A stretch of 16,909 bases of DNA from Thermoleophilia bacterium (GTDB lineage Bacteria > Actinomycetota > Thermoleophilia > Gaiellales > Gaiellaceae), in assembly GCA_014534415.1 (NCBI GenBank), contig JACVRM010000033.1, forward strand, positions 1 through 16,909, given 5' to 3'. A program made the translations under genes and the position numbers. The notes under the pieces were generated by a model, which had not been told where the DNA came from, ran no database searches, and worked only from the letters and a program-made list of their open reading frames with translations. Numbering within the stretch: the stretch's first letter is position 1; every line of letters starts with the position of its first letter. Positions 15,508-16,909 of this stretch are shown here, piece after piece.

Positions 15508-16194
15508 ATGGCCAGAGGGCGCATGGTTCGGCCGCTCGACGCGATCGACGCCGATGCGCTGAGGGCGTTCCAGGCGGGTCTGCGCCGCCGCTACACGGAC
15601 GAGGAGATCGTCGGCCAGCTCCGCGAGTGCGCGGCGCGCCTCGGCCGCTCGCCCACGATGCGCGAGTTCGCCGCCGATCCGCACACGACCGTCCACCCGC
15701 AGACGGTCATCGCTCACTTCGGCAGTTGGAACGACGCCAAGCGCCAGGCAGGGCTCGTCCCGCGGCGATTCGCGACCCGCGAAGAGCTGTTGCGGCAGCT
15801 GCGGCAGCTCGGCGAGCGCCTCGGCCGCACGCCCACGGCGCGCGATCTCGACGAGCACCGGGGCGAGGTACCCTCGAAATCGCTCTTTTGGCACACGTTC
15901 GGCTCACTGACGACCGCGCTCCGGGAGGCGGGCTTCGACGTCCCGATCGGCGAGGAGCGGCTCGAGCGCGCACTGGAGCAGGGCGAGCAGCTCGCGCAGC
16001 GACTCGGGAGGCTGCCCAAGTTCGCCGACTGGGCAGAGGCGCGGCGCGAGAACGAGTCGCTCCTCAGCGAGTGGCAGATCTACCGCATGTTCGAGGGGCG
16101 GCGCGGCGCATGGGCCGCGTTTCAGTTCCTCGTGCGGAAGCGCCTGCTCGAGGCGGGCGCCGAGGTCACGCCGGACGGACGAATCACGAGCTGA
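15508..16194 (+). CDS. protein of three tandem homing-endonuclease-associated (HNH) repeats, putative DNA-binding
   Basis: The 228 residues consist of three copies of a helical repeat of about 55 residues. Copy 1 spans 30-83 (LRECAARLGRSPTMREF then HFGSWNDAKRQAG), copy 2 spans 89-143 (LRQLGERLGRTPTARDL then TFGSLTTALREAG), and copy 3 spans 149-217 and is more divergent (QLAQRLGRLPKFADW then FEGRRGAWAAF and LLEAG). The pattern of LGRxPT followed by an aromatic FGS(W/L) and AxxxAG is that of the repeat found next to HNH endonucleases, where it is thought to bind DNA. No HNH, LAGLIDADG or GIY-YIG motif is present. It has its own promoter and appears leaderless. A role as a sequence-specific DNA-binding regulator is inferred. 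An ATG at 15523 is an alternative start. Confidence 0.82.
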   Translation: MARGRMVRPLDAIDADALRAFQAGLRRRYTDEEIVGQLRECAARLGRSPTMREFAADPHTTVHPQTVIAHFGSWNDAKRQAGLVPRRFATREELLRQLRQLGERLGRTPTARDLDEHRGEVPSKSLFWHTFGSLTTALREAGFDVPIGEERLERALEQGEQLAQRLGRLPKFADWAEARRENESLLSEWQIYRMFEGRRGAWAAFQFLVRKRLLEAGAEVTPDGRITS

Positions 16195-16200
16195 CGCGCA

Positions 16201-16215
16201 ACGCCGTCTCGGCGT
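16201..16215. terminator. hairpin between convergent genes, possible terminator
   Basis: ACGCCG (16201-16206) and CGGCGT (16210-16215) form a perfect 6-bp stem with a TCT loop in the 30-base gap between two convergent genes. There is no T-run on either strand, so termination is only a guess. Confidence 0.3.
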
Positions 16216-16224
16216 AGCGGGCCG

Positions 16225-16909
16225 CTAGAGAGCAGCCGCGACGAGCGCGGGGAGGAGGCGCAGGCACGACTCGCCCTCGTGCGGAGCACGGACGGCCGGC
16301 AGCGGGCGTTCCTCGAACCGCGTGTCGGGCTCCCACGGCGTCCAGCGCAATTCGCCGTCTCCGGGAACGGTGACCAGCGAACCCTCCGGCACCTCGCGAA
16401 CCGTAAGCTCGACGCCGAGGTAGCGCTCGACGAGGTCCAGCGCGCCGCGCGTCGATGCGAAGAACGTCTCGTCGCGACCGCGGGCGACCCAGAGCGGGCG
16501 CCCGACCCCCCGCGCGAGGAAGAGCTCGGGCCTGCGCTCGTCGAGCCATGCGGTCGCCATCGAGCCGCGCAGCTGCTCGAGCGCCGCGCGGCTCTCGAAG
16601 GCGCCGACGAGCGCGAAGATCGCCTCCGAGTCGACCGTCATCTCCGATTCAGCCCGCTTCCACCCGTGCCGAGCGAAGAGCTCGTCGTCGTTGAGGATCA
16701 CCCCGTTATGCACGCCCACCACGGCGCCGTGGCGGATCGGATGGTTGTTCGCCTCGATCCGGGGGTGTCCCTTCGTGTAGTCGCGAACGTGAACGAGCAG
16801 CTGCCGCGTCTCGTCCGGAAGCTCGATCCGGCGGAGGAGCGCACTCGCGCCAGAGCGCTGCTTGCGTACGTGGACAGCCGTCGAGGTGCCGCGGTGCGCG
16901 TACCCGGCA
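16225..16909 (-). CDS. stand-alone class II glutamine amidotransferase (N-terminus outside window)
   Basis: The frame enters from the window end and stops at TAG 16227-16225, giving about 227 residues. It shows the Ntn-type glutaminase fold segments seen in GlmS and related enzymes: GYAHRGTSTAV, HVRDYTKGHP, NNHPI, then VGVHNGVILNDDELF and TVDSEAIFALVG. The catalytic N-terminal Cys must lie beyond 16909 and cannot be checked. After the glutaminase part come only about 110 more residues, completing this domain (MATAWLDERRPELFLARG, the synthesis-of-strand region, and a basic tail). No isomerase, synthetase or amidophosphoribosyl domain follows, so it is a single-domain member and its ammonia acceptor is unknown. 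It converges on the HNH-repeat gene. Confidence 0.85.
   Translation of the reverse strand, partial: AGYAHRGTSTAVHVRKQRSGASALLRRIELPDETRQLLVHVRDYTKGHPRIEANNHPIRHGAVVGVHNGVILNDDELFARHGWKRAESEMTVDSEAIFALVGAFESRAALEQLRGSMATAWLDERRPELFLARGVGRPLWVARGRDETFFASTRGALDLVERYLGVELTVREVPEGSLVTVPGDGELRWTPWEPDTRFEERPLPAVRAPHEGESCLRLLPALVAAAL

Noticed and set aside
15508..16194. Homing endonuclease
   Set aside because: The repeats are present but no HNH, LAGLIDADG or GIY-YIG catalytic motif, and the protein is filled by the repeats.

Overview
The window is a dense, roughly 70% GC stretch of bacterial chromosome. It looks like Actinomycetota, most plausibly a deep-branching class such as Thermoleophilia; this is inferred from gene content, not proven. 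The supporting signs are GTG starts, the order recA-recX-rny-miaB-miaA-dapF-hflX, a MurT/GatD pair, RNase Y and start codons that look leaderless. No tRNA, rRNA, CRISPR array, IS element or prophage gene was seen.

Left part (1-6252, all +): the recA tail, recX, an AT-richer leader with a clear hairpin terminator, rny (RNase Y), miaB, a 325-base gap without a gene, miaA, and a dapF-like gene. The dapF-like gene overlaps miaA by 59 bases and runs without a stop into a complete Nudix domain. Serine occupies both of its catalytic cysteine positions.

Middle (6272-10460): a reverse-strand dapC-dapD pair, coupled by GTGA, lies between the dapF-like gene and hflX. It diverges from a forward hflX-dut-nudix operon across a 37-base promoter region. 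dapC, dapD and the dapF homologue belong to the succinylase branch that makes meso-diaminopimelate for peptidoglycan and lysine.

Right part (10480-16909): a reverse murT-gatD operon, whose products amidate the lipid II stem peptide. Then, forward, comes a large membrane protein with GGDEF and HD-GYP domains, each preceded by its own membrane block. Next is a small protein made of three HNH-associated (homing-endonuclease-associated) repeats with no nuclease domain. Last, on the reverse strand and cut by the window end, is a stand-alone class II glutamine amidotransferase.

Functional themes are DNA repair and nucleotide sanitation (recA, recX, dut, two Nudix modules), RNA processing and modification (rny, miaA, miaB, hflX), cell-wall precursor supply (dapC, dapD, dapF-like, murT, gatD) and c-di-GMP signalling. 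The points most worth a second look are the serine-substituted DapF-Nudix fusion, the missing canonical start of recX, the terminator-ended leader before rny, the double membrane-module GGDEF/HD-GYP protein and the triple-repeat putative DNA-binding protein.
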